NCBI GenBank assembly: GCA_017395065.1 | Contig: JAFPWH010000029.1 | Coordinates: forward strand, 1-45,913 | Reading direction: 5' to 3' | DNA length: 45,913 bases | Source of the DNA: Clostridia bacterium | Lineage (GTDB): Bacteria; Bacillota; Clostridia; Christensenellales; Aristaeellaceae | Shown: positions 34,385 to 42,429 of the stretch, piece after piece | How the letters are laid out: each line of letters starts with the position of its first letter | Position numbering within the stretch: position 1 is the first letter of the stretch | The notes under the pieces: generated by a model | The model's database searches: none | What the model was told of the DNA's origin: nothing | The model's input: the letters and a program-made list of their open reading frames with translations, nothing else | Translations under genes and position numbers: made by a program

Positions 34385-35143
34385 TCAGATTCTCGCGGGA
34401 ATGCCGTTTCGCAGCATCTCGCGCTTGAGCTCGCCAATATCCACTTCCCTGAAATGGAACACCGAGGCGGCAAGCCCCGCGTCCACCTTTTCGACGCGCT
34501 TGAAAAGCGTTATGAAGTCCTCAAGGCAGCCCGCGCCGCCCGAAGCGATGACGGGCACGTTCACCGCGTCGCACACGGCCGAAAGCAGCTCGAGATCGAA
34601 GCCCTGCTTAACGCCGTCGGTATCGATGGAATTGACCACGACTTCTCCCGCGCCCAGGTCCACACAGCGCTTGATCCAGCTGATGCCCTCCAGCCCCGTG
34701 TCCTCGCGGCAGCCCTTGGCAAAGACCCGAAAGGCGCCGTCCACGCGCTTGATGTCCGCGGAAATGACCACGCACTGGCTGCCGTAGAGCTTTGCGGCCT
34801 CATAGATGAGTTCGGGCCTTTTGATCGCGCCGGAATTGACGCTGACCTTGTCCGCGCCGTGCGTGAGCACGCGCTCGAAGTCCTCCACCGTGTTGATGCC
34901 GCCACCGACGGTCAGGGGAATAAACACCCTTTCCGCCGTGCGGCTCAGTATGTCGGTAAACAGTTTTCTGCCCTCGGCGGAAGCGGTGATGTCGTAAAAC
35001 ACGAGCTCGTCCGCACCGTTTTCCGAGTAATAGCCGGCGAGCTCGACGGGGTCCTCCACGTCGCGCAGGTTGTGGAAATTGACGCCCTTGACCACCCGTC
35101 CGTTCCTTACGTCGAGGCAGGGAATGATGCGCTTTGTGATCAT
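34385..35143 (-). CDS. hisF: Imidazole glycerol phosphate synthase, cyclase subunit
   Basis: The product has 252 residues, a beta/alpha barrel. It begins [22 protein letters not shown] with the catalytic Asp, and later shows [16 protein letters not shown] and VIASGGAG phosphate-binding loops. It forms ImGP and AICAR with HisH. It overlaps hisA by 4 bases. Confidence 0.95.
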   Translation of the reverse strand: MITKRIIPCLDVRNGRVVKGVNFHNLRDVEDPVELAGYYSENGADELVFYDITASAEGRKLFTDILSRTAERVFIPLTVGGGINTVEDFERVLTHGADKVSVNSGAIKRPELIYEAAKLYGSQCVVISADIKRVDGAFRVFAKGCREDTGLEGISWIKRCVDLGAGEVVVNSIDTDGVKQGFDLELLSAVCDAVNVPVIASGGAGCLEDFITLFKRVEKVDAGLAASVFHFREVDIGELKREMLRNGIPARI

Positions 35144-35853
35144 CCTGTCACCTCCAGCGCCCTTTCAAGGTCTATGTCTCCGGTATAGTACGCTTTCCCG
35201 ACGATGGCGCCGTAGAGGCCCATAAGGCTCAGCGCCTGTAAATCGTCCAAGCTGCTTATGCCGCCGGAAGCCGTGATGTTCACGTCGAAGCGTTCCATGA
35301 GCTGCCTGTACAGATTGCGGTTCGTGCCCTGCATCGCGCCGTCTTTGCTGATGTCGGTGCAGATAAAAGTATTTACGCCCAGATCGCGCATGCGCTTTAC
35401 GAACGCGAAGGCTTCGAGCTCCGTCTTTTCCTCCCAGCCCTTGATGGCGACGAAGCCGTCCCGTATGTCCACGCCGACGGCGATTTTTTCATTCCACCGT
35501 GAAAGAGCCTGCCTGAGCATTCCTTCGTCCGTCACAGCGGCCGTGCCGAGGATGACCCTGTCGAGGCCCGCGTCCAAATAGCGCTCGATCGTTTCGAGGC
35601 TGCGTATCCCGCCGCCGATCTCGCAAAACATACCGGTTTCGGTTTTTATTCTGACCACGGTGTCAAGGTTCGGCGTTCCGCCGTCCCTCGCGCCCTCGAG
35701 GTCCACGAGGTGGATGCAGTGCATGCCTTTTTTTACAAAATCGCGGGCGACCGAAAGCGGGTCGCCGCTGTAGACCGTCATGCGGCTGTAATCGCCCTTG
35801 AGCAGGCGCACGGCCTTTCCTTCATATAGATCGATGGCAGGAAACAAAAGCAT
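35140..35853 (-). CDS. hisA: Phosphoribosylformimino-5-aminoimidazole carboxamide ribotide isomerase
   Basis: The product has 237 residues, a barrel related to HisF: PAIDLYEGKAVRLLKGDY, EIGGGIRS, GTAAVTDEG and CTDISKDGAMQGTN with the second catalytic Asp. The Amadori isomerisation is its step. Its start touches the hisH stop (no gap). Confidence 0.95.
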   Translation of the reverse strand: MLLFPAIDLYEGKAVRLLKGDYSRMTVYSGDPLSVARDFVKKGMHCIHLVDLEGARDGGTPNLDTVVRIKTETGMFCEIGGGIRSLETIERYLDAGLDRVILGTAAVTDEGMLRQALSRWNEKIAVGVDIRDGFVAIKGWEEKTELEAFAFVKRMRDLGVNTFICTDISKDGAMQGTNRNLYRQLMERFDVNITASGGISSLDDLQALSLMGLYGAIVGKAYYTGDIDLERALEVTG

Positions 35854-36468
35854 TTATCCGGCCTCCCCGCAAAACGCTCTTAATATGTTCAGCCCCACTT
35901 TGCCGCTCTTTTCGGGGTGGAACTGGCAGCCGTACACGTTGTCCTTTTCCACCGAGGCCGTGAGCATCGCGCCGTATTCGGTTTCGGCGGTCACCGCCTC
36001 TTCGCAGCCGGAGGCGAAGTACGAATGCACGAAATACACGTAGTCCCCGTCCTTGATGTAGCTGAAGAGTTTTGAGGGCTTTCGGAAGATCAGCGCGTTC
36101 CAGCCGATCTGAGGGATCTTCAAAGGCCGGTCGATCGCGCTTTCGATGGGTACGACGCTGCCCCTGATCAGCCCGAGGCCTTCGTGCTCGCCGTATTCAA
36201 ACGATTTGTCGAACAGAAGCTGCATGCCAAGGCATATGCCCATGAGCGGCGTGCCCTTTTTTGCGGCGCTTTTCACCGCCTCGTCCAGCCCGCTCGTTTT
36301 CAGCTTTTCCGCGGCATCGCCGAACGCCCCGACGCCGGGCAGTATGATTCTGTCCGCGCGGTAAATCTCGTCCGCGTCCTTGCTGATGCGCGCCTCCTGC
36401 CCGATGGCCCTGAACGAACAGGCCAGCGAGAACAGATTGCCGACGCCGTAATCCACGAGCGCGATCAT
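35854..36468 (-). CDS. hisH: Imidazole glycerol phosphate synthase, glutaminase subunit
   Basis: The product has 204 residues. The class I amidotransferase triad is visible: Cys in GICLGMQLL, and His/Glu in QFHPEKSG. The oxyanion segment LPGVGAFGDA is present. It supplies ammonia to HisF. The ATG overlaps the hisB stop (TGATG); the upstream GTG would add one residue. Confidence 0.95.
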   Translation of the reverse strand: MIALVDYGVGNLFSLACSFRAIGQEARISKDADEIYRADRIILPGVGAFGDAAEKLKTSGLDEAVKSAAKKGTPLMGICLGMQLLFDKSFEYGEHEGLGLIRGSVVPIESAIDRPLKIPQIGWNALIFRKPSKLFSYIKDGDYVYFVHSYFASGCEEAVTAETEYGAMLTASVEKDNVYGCQFHPEKSGKVGLNILRAFCGEAG

Positions 36469-37055
36469 CACAGGGCTCCTTTGGTCGAGGGGACGTCGTC
36501 GGCAAACGTCGCGTCCTTCGATGCCGCCTTGCGGAGGCTCCTTGCCGTGCTCTTAAAGCAGGCTTCGAGGATGTGGTGCGTGTTCTCCCCCGCGAGCTTG
36601 TTGATGTGCAGCGTCATGCGGGCGTTTCTGACGAAGCCCAGAAAGAACTCCTTGACCAGCTCGGTGTCGAACGAGCCGACCTTCCAGTTCAGTCCCTCCA
36701 CGGCGTAGGAAAGATGCGCCCTGCCGGAAATGTCGACCGCACTCAGAACGAGCGCTTCGTCCATCGGAAGGATCGTGTCCCCGAAGCGCGCAATGCCCTT
36801 TTTGTCGCCCAGCGCCTTTTCAAACGCCTGTCCCAGCGCGATGCCGATGTCCTCCACGCTGTGGTGGTCGTCCACGCAGGTATCGCCCTTGCAGCTTACC
36901 TCAAGGTCGAAGCGCGCGTGTTTCGCGAAGGCCGTCAGCATGTGGTCAAGAAAGCCCACACCGCTGTCGATAACACTTTTTCCGCTGCCGTCGAGGTCGA
37001 GCCTGACCCGGATCTTCGTTTCGCCGGTCTCGCGGCTGATTTCGGCTGTCCTCAT
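36468..37055 (-). CDS. hisB: Imidazoleglycerol-phosphate dehydratase
   Basis: The product has 195 residues, the monofunctional form. GVGFLDHMLTAFAKHARFD, DDHHSVEDIGIALG and the C-terminal ENTHHILEACFK metal-binding His clusters are present. No histidinol-phosphatase domain is fused and no hisJ or hisN is in the operon. It overlaps hisC by 4 bases. Confidence 0.95.
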   Translation of the reverse strand: MRTAEISRETGETKIRVRLDLDGSGKSVIDSGVGFLDHMLTAFAKHARFDLEVSCKGDTCVDDHHSVEDIGIALGQAFEKALGDKKGIARFGDTILPMDEALVLSAVDISGRAHLSYAVEGLNWKVGSFDTELVKEFFLGFVRNARMTLHINKLAGENTHHILEACFKSTARSLRKAASKDATFADDVPSTKGAL

Positions 37056-38116
37056 CGCTTTTCCTCCAAAATGGCATTTATCGTTCTGATCAGTATGTTC
37101 ATCTGTTCCATAGTGCCCACGGTGATGCGGTTATAGTCGCGTATGCGCGGCTTTTCGAAATGGCGGATCAGCACGTTTCTTTGCTTGAGCTTTTCGTAGA
37201 GCTCCTTTCCGCCGATTTGGGCGTGCTTTGCAAACAGGAAGTTCGCGCTCGAGGGCGTTACGGTAAAGCCCAGCTTTTGAAGCTCTGTCTTCGCCCATTC
37301 GCGGTTTTCGCAAACGGTCTTCGTGCAGTTTACGAAGTATTCCATATCCTCCAGCGCGCCGGTGCCCGCGGCCAGCGTCATGCGATTGATGTTGTAGGGG
37401 TTCGTAGAATACCTCAGCGTATTCAAATCCCCGATCATTTCTGCGCTGCCCATCGCATAGCCAAGCCTTGCGCCCGCCATCGAGCGCGATTTTGAGAACG
37501 TGCGGACGATCAGGAGATTGTCGTACCTTCCGAGCAGGCTCAGGCAGCTTTCGCCGCCGAAATCCACATAGGCTTCGTCCACCACGACGACGTTGTCGGG
37601 ATTGGTAGATAGCACCTGTTCTATCTCGTCTTTCGTCAGCTGAATGCCCGTGGGCGCGTTGGGGTTGGCCAGAAAGATCGTGCCGCCCGCGTTCTTATAG
37701 TCGTTTACGTCTATCGTCAGGTCGTCTTTGAGCGGGATCTCCCTGTAGTCGATCCCAACCAGCTCGGCGTAGACGCTGTAGAAGCCATAGGTGACGTCGG
37801 CAAAGACGGCGGGATGCTTTTCGTCACAGAACGCAAGAAAAGCAAAGTACAGCGCTTCGTCCGAACCGTTCGTCGCGATCACGTTTTCCATGCCGAGGCC
37901 GTAGGTATCGGCCAGCGTCTTTCTAAGCAGCGTGCATTCCGGATCGGGATACAGCTCCAGGCGCTTGGCCTCCGCGTAGGCCGCCTTGACCGCGCGCGGC
38001 GAAGGCGGAAACGGCGATTCGTTCGTGTTCAGCTTGACGTAGCCCGTCTTTTGGGGCTGTTCGCCCGGGGTGTACGGGATGAGCGACGCATACTTTTCGC
38101 TGAAAAAACGGCTCAT
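37052..38116 (-). CDS. hisC: Histidinol-phosphate aminotransferase
   Basis: The product has 354 residues of the fold-type I family. KLNTNESPFPPSP at the N-terminus, NGSDEALYF, NPNAPTG, VVDEAYVDFGG and the PLP lysine in RTFSKSRSMAGARLGY are in order. It overlaps hisB and hisD by 4 bases each. Confidence 0.94.
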   Translation of the reverse strand: MSRFFSEKYASLIPYTPGEQPQKTGYVKLNTNESPFPPSPRAVKAAYAEAKRLELYPDPECTLLRKTLADTYGLGMENVIATNGSDEALYFAFLAFCDEKHPAVFADVTYGFYSVYAELVGIDYREIPLKDDLTIDVNDYKNAGGTIFLANPNAPTGIQLTKDEIEQVLSTNPDNVVVVDEAYVDFGGESCLSLLGRYDNLLIVRTFSKSRSMAGARLGYAMGSAEMIGDLNTLRYSTNPYNINRMTLAAGTGALEDMEYFVNCTKTVCENREWAKTELQKLGFTVTPSSANFLFAKHAQIGGKELYEKLKQRNVLIRHFEKPRIRDYNRITVGTMEQMNILIRTINAILEEKR

Positions 38117-39393
38117 TGAATTTCCTCCGTGCGGATCAGGGCGCTGGCTGCGTGCGCCGTCAGGCCTTCTTTTCGGGCAAAGTATGCCACATCTTTGTTA
38201 AGCCGGCTTAACGCATCCGCAGTAAAGTATGTAAACTGTGTTTTTTTAACAAAGTCGTCCACCGACAGGGGGCTCGAAAAGCGCGCGGTGCCGCCGGTCG
38301 GCAGCGTGTGGTTCGGGCCGGCCATGTAGTCCCCCAGCGCCTCCGGGCAGTTTCTGCCCATAAACACGCTGCCCGCGTGGCGTATCCTGTCCAGATAATC
38401 GAACGGCTCGTCCACGCACAGCTCGAGGTGCTCGGGCGCAATGCGGTTTGCGACGTCGATGGCCTTCGTGAAATCGTCGGTCACGATGATCTTTCCGTTG
38501 TTGTCGATGGAGGCACGGGCGATGTCGCGTCGCTCAAGCGTCGGAAGCTGTTTTTCGATCTCCGTTTGCACTTCTTTTGCAAGGTGCATCGAATCCGTGA
38601 CCAGCACGGCGCTTGCCAGCTTGTCGTGCTCCGCCTGCGAGAGCAGGTCGGCTGCCAGCGCGCGGGGATCAGATTTTCCGTCCGAAACGATCATGATCTC
38701 GCTTGGGCCTGCGATCATGTCGATGGAGACCTGCCCGTAGACCTGTTTTTTCGCCTCGGCGACGAAGGCGTTGCCCGGGCCTACGATCTTGTCGACCCTG
38801 GGGACGCTTTCGGTACCGTAGGCAAGCGCAGCGATCGCCTGCGCACCGCCGACTTTGTAGATGCTGTCCACGCCCGCGACGCCGGCCGCCGCGAGGATCG
38901 CGCTGTTCACCTTCCCGTCCTTGCCGGGCGGCGTGACCATGACGATCTCTTTTACGCCGGCGAGCTTTGCGGGGATCGCATCCATCAGTACGGTAGAGGG
39001 ATAGGCCGCCGTGCCGCCCGGCACATAGATGCCCGCCCTGTCCATGGGGATGATCTTCTGGCCCATGACGACACCGGGTTCGTCGTCGATGATGAAGCTC
39101 GTGCGCTTCTGGCGCGAATGGAAGGCGCTTATGTTTTTGGCGGCGCGCGCAAGGATGCGCATGAATTCCGGCTCCGTTTCTCGAAGCGCCTCGTCGATCT
39201 CCTCTTTGGTGACCTTTATGCTTTCAAGCTTCACGCCGTCGAATTTTTCGGTGTACGCAAGCAGTGCCCTGTCGCCGTTTTTCTTTACGTTTTCGATAAT
39301 CTCACCGACCGCGGCGGATACGTCTGACGCGCTGTAGGCCCTGGCAAAAATCCTGTCGTCGCTTACTTTACCGAGTTCGTATATGCTGATCAT
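38113..39393 (-). CDS. hisD: Histidinol dehydrogenase
   Basis: The product has 426 residues. PGGTAAYPSTVLM, the NAD site region KVGGAQAIAALAYGTESVP, and the zinc and catalytic segments AGPSEIMIVSD, LSQAEHD, and ELCVDEP are visible. It oxidises histidinol to histidine in two NAD-dependent steps. It lies 6 bases after hisG. Confidence 0.95.
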   Translation of the reverse strand: MISIYELGKVSDDRIFARAYSASDVSAAVGEIIENVKKNGDRALLAYTEKFDGVKLESIKVTKEEIDEALRETEPEFMRILARAAKNISAFHSRQKRTSFIIDDEPGVVMGQKIIPMDRAGIYVPGGTAAYPSTVLMDAIPAKLAGVKEIVMVTPPGKDGKVNSAILAAAGVAGVDSIYKVGGAQAIAALAYGTESVPRVDKIVGPGNAFVAEAKKQVYGQVSIDMIAGPSEIMIVSDGKSDPRALAADLLSQAEHDKLASAVLVTDSMHLAKEVQTEIEKQLPTLERRDIARASIDNNGKIIVTDDFTKAIDVANRIAPEHLELCVDEPFDYLDRIRHAGSVFMGRNCPEALGDYMAGPNHTLPTGGTARFSSPLSVDDFVKKTQFTYFTADALSRLNKDVAYFARKEGLTAHAASALIRTEEIQ

Positions 39394-39399
39394 TTTCGT

Positions 39400-40026
39400 T
39401 TATGCCTCTTTTCCCGCTTCCCTGAGCAGGCGCGTCAGTTCGTCGATCGCGTCCTGCTTGAATTTGTAGCTTGCCTTGTTGGAGATGAGCCTTGCGCTGA
39501 TCTGCGCGATGGTGCCGATCACCGCAAGGTGGTTTTCCCGAAGCGTCGTGCCCGTTTCCACGATGTCGGCGATCACGTCGGAAAGCCCGAGCAGGGGCGC
39601 GATCTCTATGGAGCCGTTCAGGTGGATGACGTCGATGTCCCGCCCGAGGGAAGCGTAGTAATTGCGCGTGATGTTGGCAAATTTGGTCGCGACCCTGAGC
39701 GTTCTGTTTTCGTCGTCCCTGTAGCCCTCGGGCGCCGCGATACACATACGGCATTTGCCCATGTTCAGATCCAGAAGTTCGTATACGTCCGGGGCGTACT
39801 CGAGCAGTATGTCCTTGCCTGCGACGCCGACGTCGGCCGCGCCGCGCTCGACGTAGATGGATACGTCGGAGGGCTTCACCCAGAAATAGCGTATCCCTTT
39901 TTCGGAGTTCTCAAAAATCAGCTTGCGGGTATCCGATAGTATCTCGGGGCAGGGATAGCCCGCCTTCGCAAACAGCGCGTATACCTTTTCGCCCAGCCTT
40001 CCCTTTGGCAGCGCCACGTTCAGCAT
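39400..40026 (-). CDS. hisG: ATP phosphoribosyltransferase, short form
   Basis: The product has 208 residues, the short HisG that needs HisZ. MLNVALPKGRLGEKVY begins the protein; GAADVGVAGKDILLE and the phosphoribosyl loop DIVETGTTLRENHL follow. The C-terminal allosteric domain of long HisG is absent, as expected. The start overlaps the hisZ stop by 7 bases. Confidence 0.94.
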   Translation of the reverse strand: MLNVALPKGRLGEKVYALFAKAGYPCPEILSDTRKLIFENSEKGIRYFWVKPSDVSIYVERGAADVGVAGKDILLEYAPDVYELLDLNMGKCRMCIAAPEGYRDDENRTLRVATKFANITRNYYASLGRDIDVIHLNGSIEIAPLLGLSDVIADIVETGTTLRENHLAVIGTIAQISARLISNKASYKFKQDAIDELTRLLREAGKEA

Positions 40027-40970
40027 GCCGATGCACCCGCCTTTCCCATGTCGAGTCTTTCCAGTCTGTCGAGGTACACCGCAAAGCCGATGGCGCTTGC
40101 CTTGCGGCCCAGGCGCTGCATCAGCGCGTCGTACCTGCCGCCCGAAAGCACGCTTTCGTACACGCCCTCTACGTAGCCCTTGAAGACGATGCCGTTGTAA
40201 TAACGCGGATTGCTGTAGAGCGAGAAATCCACGCGTATGTGCTGTTTGACGTCCTGATCGTCCATAGCTCCGAGCACGTCCCTGAGCGCCCGGATGCGTT
40301 CGGGGCATCCGCTTTCCGAGCAGAGCCTTTCGAGCCTTTCGAGCGCGGCGTCCGGCGGCAGGCTGATTGCGAGCAGTTCGGTAAGTGCTTTTACGGCCTT
40401 CTCGTCCACGCCGCCTTTTTCGCATTCGCTCTGTATGCCGTGCAGATTTTTTTCGGCGGACAGGCGCAATACTTCGTCGCTCTCCTCCTTGCCGAGCCTC
40501 AGATCGGATATGAAGCCCGAAAGGACGTCGAGGTCGCTTATCTCCAGTATGTAGGGTTTCCCGATCGCTTCGAGGCTGCCGGCGGACAGGGAGAGCACCT
40601 CGCTGATCTCTGCCGTGCCGACGTTCCCGATGCACTCGACGCCGGTCTGCGTGATCTCACGAAAGGCACGCGTGCTGCCCGAGACGCGGTACACGTTTTC
40701 GTTGTAGCACAGCCTTTGCGTGCCTTCCCCGTCGCGCGTGTTTTTGATGATGGACAGCGTCACGTCGGGTTTGAGCGCCATAAGGCGCCCGTTCGTATCG
40801 GTAAAGGTAATGACGTCTTCGCTTACGAGGAAGCTCTTGTTGCGGCTGTAAAAGTCGTATTCCTCGAACTTGCTCATGCGATAGCGCCTGTAGCCCTTTG
40901 CCATGTACAGGGATCGCAGCGCGTAGATGACGCGCTCGCCTGCGTCCAGTACGTTTACGTCAATGTTCAT
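40020..40970 (-). CDS. hisZ: ATP phosphoribosyltransferase regulatory subunit
   Basis: The product has 316 residues, related to class II histidyl-tRNA synthetase. Visible segments include MALKPDVTLSIIKNTR, CYNENVYR, REITQTGVECIG and YYNGIVFKGYV, together with SGGRYDALMQRLG; no anticodon-binding domain follows. It activates HisG and gives histidine feedback. It overlaps yerC by 11 bases. Confidence 0.93.
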   Translation of the reverse strand: MNIDVNVLDAGERVIYALRSLYMAKGYRRYRMSKFEEYDFYSRNKSFLVSEDVITFTDTNGRLMALKPDVTLSIIKNTRDGEGTQRLCYNENVYRVSGSTRAFREITQTGVECIGNVGTAEISEVLSLSAGSLEAIGKPYILEISDLDVLSGFISDLRLGKEESDEVLRLSAEKNLHGIQSECEKGGVDEKAVKALTELLAISLPPDAALERLERLCSESGCPERIRALRDVLGAMDDQDVKQHIRVDFSLYSNPRYYNGIVFKGYVEGVYESVLSGGRYDALMQRLGRKASAIGFAVYLDRLERLDMGKAGASAC

Positions 40971-41259
40971 CGTTTTCCTCTTTCAGTCTGTCGATAATGG
41001 TTTTGTAGCCTCCGGGCCCGTAGCTCAGGCAGCGGTTCACGCGACTTATGGTAGCCGTGGACACGCCGACCTCGGCGGAAATGAGCTGATAGTTCCAACC
41101 CTTGTCCAGCAGGATCGCCGTTTCGAGACGCTGAGACATGTCCTGCAGTTCCCGGATCGTGCAAAGATCGTCAAAGAACGCGGCTGCTTCCTTTTCGTTT
41201 TGAAGAAGCGAGATCGCCCTGAACAGCCGCTGCATGGAATCCGAATGAAAATCAGACAT
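40960..41259 (-). CDS. YerC/YecD-type TrpR-like regulator, probable his repressor
   Basis: The product has 99 residues. It contains a TrpR-type helix-turn-helix in LISAEVGVSTATISRVNRCLSYG, preceded by LQDMSQRLETAILL. It is the first gene of the his operon. In Clostridia such proteins are commonly linked to histidine or other amino acid operons; the palindrome on its own promoter supports autoregulation. Start at the ATG with GGGGGCG 6 bases upstream; the longer frame to 41292 lacks a ribosome site. Confidence 0.88.
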   Translation of the reverse strand: MSDFHSDSMQRLFRAISLLQNEKEAAAFFDDLCTIRELQDMSQRLETAILLDKGWNYQLISAEVGVSTATISRVNRCLSYGPGGYKTIIDRLKEENDEH

Positions 41260-41290
41260 AGAAACGCCCCCGAAGCTTTTGTATGCTATC

Positions 41291-41319
41291 ATGCTATCAC
41301 TTTATCATGGTAAAGTCAA
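41291..41319 (-). promoter_or_regulatory. Promoter of the his operon
   Basis: The minus strand reads TTGACT (plus 41314-41319), 17 bases, TAGCAT (plus 41291-41296). A direct repeat GATAGCAT covers the -10 and the bases after it. Confidence 0.7.
41299..41316. promoter_or_regulatory. Operator candidate in the his promoter spacer
   Basis: ACTTTATCATGGTAAAGT is an 18-base palindrome with one mismatched pair (7th with 12th). It sits between -35 and -10, where a bound TrpR-type protein would block the promoter. Confidence 0.65.
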
Positions 41320-41363
41320 GGCCCGTACGAACACTTAACAATGAATTGCTCGGAAATGAACAG

Positions 41364-41406
41364 CCGCGCCGGGGAAGCTGCTTTTTCGCACTGCTCCCCG
41401 GCGCGG
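41364..41406 (-). terminator. Strong hairpin after the EEP-family gene
   Basis: An 11-bp perfect GC stem (41364-41374 with 41396-41406), extendable by one A-T pair, has a 21-base loop. It lies 29 bases past the minus-strand stop at 41435. U-runs are poor on both sides. Confidence 0.6.
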
Positions 41407-41434
41407 TTTACCGCATTATCATGCTCTCGTCCGT

Positions 41435-42142
41435 TTATGCCTTTTTGAAGAATACTTCCGCGGCGACGGGCATGTGGTCGCTCGCGCAGGAGAAAAACGC
41501 CCTTGCGGGTTTATAGTCGAGGTTTCTTACAAATATATAGTCTATCGTATTGTGTGCGTTCAGAACATGGTGCGTAAGATAAATCGGGTTTCGGTTGAGG
41601 TCCGTAAGCTCGGCGGAGATCTGCTTTATCAGCTCGTCCCCGGGTTCCATGTTGAGGTCGCCCATGAAAATGACGGGCAGCGTTTCGTCTTTGACGAGGC
41701 TTAGCAGCAGCCGTGTCGCGTATACGCGCTCGGGCCTCGTAAGGCCGAAATGCGAACCGAACACCGCAATGTCTCCATCCGGCGTCTTTACGACGGCGCG
41801 GTAGATGACGCGGTTTTCATAGTAACCCTTTTCGCGCTCTTCGGCAGGCACGTCCGGAACGGGATGCACCTTGAATTCGCTGACCGGATACCTCGACAGA
41901 AGGCCGATGCCGTATTCGCCGTCGAGCAGCGGGATGGCTTTTGCGAAATGCGCTTCCATGCCTGTCTTTTGACCGAGGTATTCGGCCTGGTCGATGTTTT
42001 CGCTGTCCCGGCAGTTGACCCTGATCTCGTTGAGGCCGCAGATGTCCGGCGATAAGCGATTGATGGTCTCTGCCGTGCCGTCCAGATGAAGCTGACCCCA
42101 GGCGTCTCTTCCGCTTTGCACGTTGTATGTCATGATCTTCAC
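41435..42142 (-). CDS. Endonuclease/exonuclease/phosphatase family protein
   Basis: The product has 235 residues. EEP motifs in order: MTYNVQSG (Asn), GLNEIR (Glu), FGSHFGL (His), FMGDLNMEPGD (Asp-x-Asn) and the C-terminal SDHMPVAAE (Asp-His). No signal peptide, so cytoplasmic. Members cut DNA, RNA or phosphoesters; the substrate is open. The GTG start follows GGAGG by 10 bases; the ATG at 42133 would be too far. It lies directly behind the SRP RNA gene and may be expressed by read-through. Confidence 0.87.
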   Translation of the reverse strand: MKIMTYNVQSGRDAWGQLHLDGTAETINRLSPDICGLNEIRVNCRDSENIDQAEYLGQKTGMEAHFAKAIPLLDGEYGIGLLSRYPVSEFKVHPVPDVPAEEREKGYYENRVIYRAVVKTPDGDIAVFGSHFGLTRPERVYATRLLLSLVKDETLPVIFMGDLNMEPGDELIKQISAELTDLNRNPIYLTHHVLNAHNTIDYIFVRNLDYKPARAFFSCASDHMPVAAEVFFKKA

Positions 42143-42160
42143 GGTCCTGAATCCTCCGCC

Positions 42161-42298
42161 AAAAAATAAAATATCCACTGGCTCGGAACCGGCTGATCCG
42201 CGGCGCACGCCAAATTCCGCTGAATGCTGCTGCCTTTCGGCCCTGACATGGTTCACGGCATGACGCCGCACGGGGCTGGATCGTCATTACCCGTGGAC
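42161..42298 (-). ncRNA. ffs: Signal recognition particle RNA (small bacterial type)
   Basis: The minus strand shows the domain IV core GTCAGG-GCC-GAAA-GGC-AGCAGC (plus about 42226-42257), with the conserved GAACC and AGCAGCA bulge bases seen in bacterial SRP RNA. Flanking arms pair further (GATCC with GGATC and CGGCG with CGCCG, then CCAC with GTGG at the ends). A U-rich tail (TATTTTATTTTTT) follows. The ends are approximate. The apical loop is GAAA instead of the more common GGAA. It binds Ffh to target membrane proteins. Confidence 0.85.
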
Positions 42299-42304
42299 GG
42301 AAGT

Positions 42305-42333
42305 ATTATAGCACATGCCTTCGTCGAATGCAA
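42305..42333 (-). promoter_or_regulatory. Promoter of the SRP RNA gene
   Basis: The minus strand reads TTGCAT (plus 42328-42333), 17 bases, TATAAT (plus 42305-42310). The predicted start is at about 42298. Confidence 0.8.
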
Positions 42334-42371
42334 GAGAAAGCCGCCAAAAACCAAAATTTCGCAAAAATATC

Positions 42372-42400
42372 TTGTTTTGAGCACAGGAAAGGTGTATAAT
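42372..42400 (+). promoter_or_regulatory. Promoter of the BIg2/amidase gene
   Basis: TTGTTT (42372-42377), 17 bases, TATAAT (42395-42400), 29 bases before the ATG. Confidence 0.7.
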
Positions 42401-42429
42401 AGAAAAAAACTCGGAAAGAATATGGATAA

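Noticed and set aside
40027-40635. Upstream extension of hisG
   Set aside because: Out-of-frame hisZ sequence; the ATG at 40026 gives the standard short HisG.
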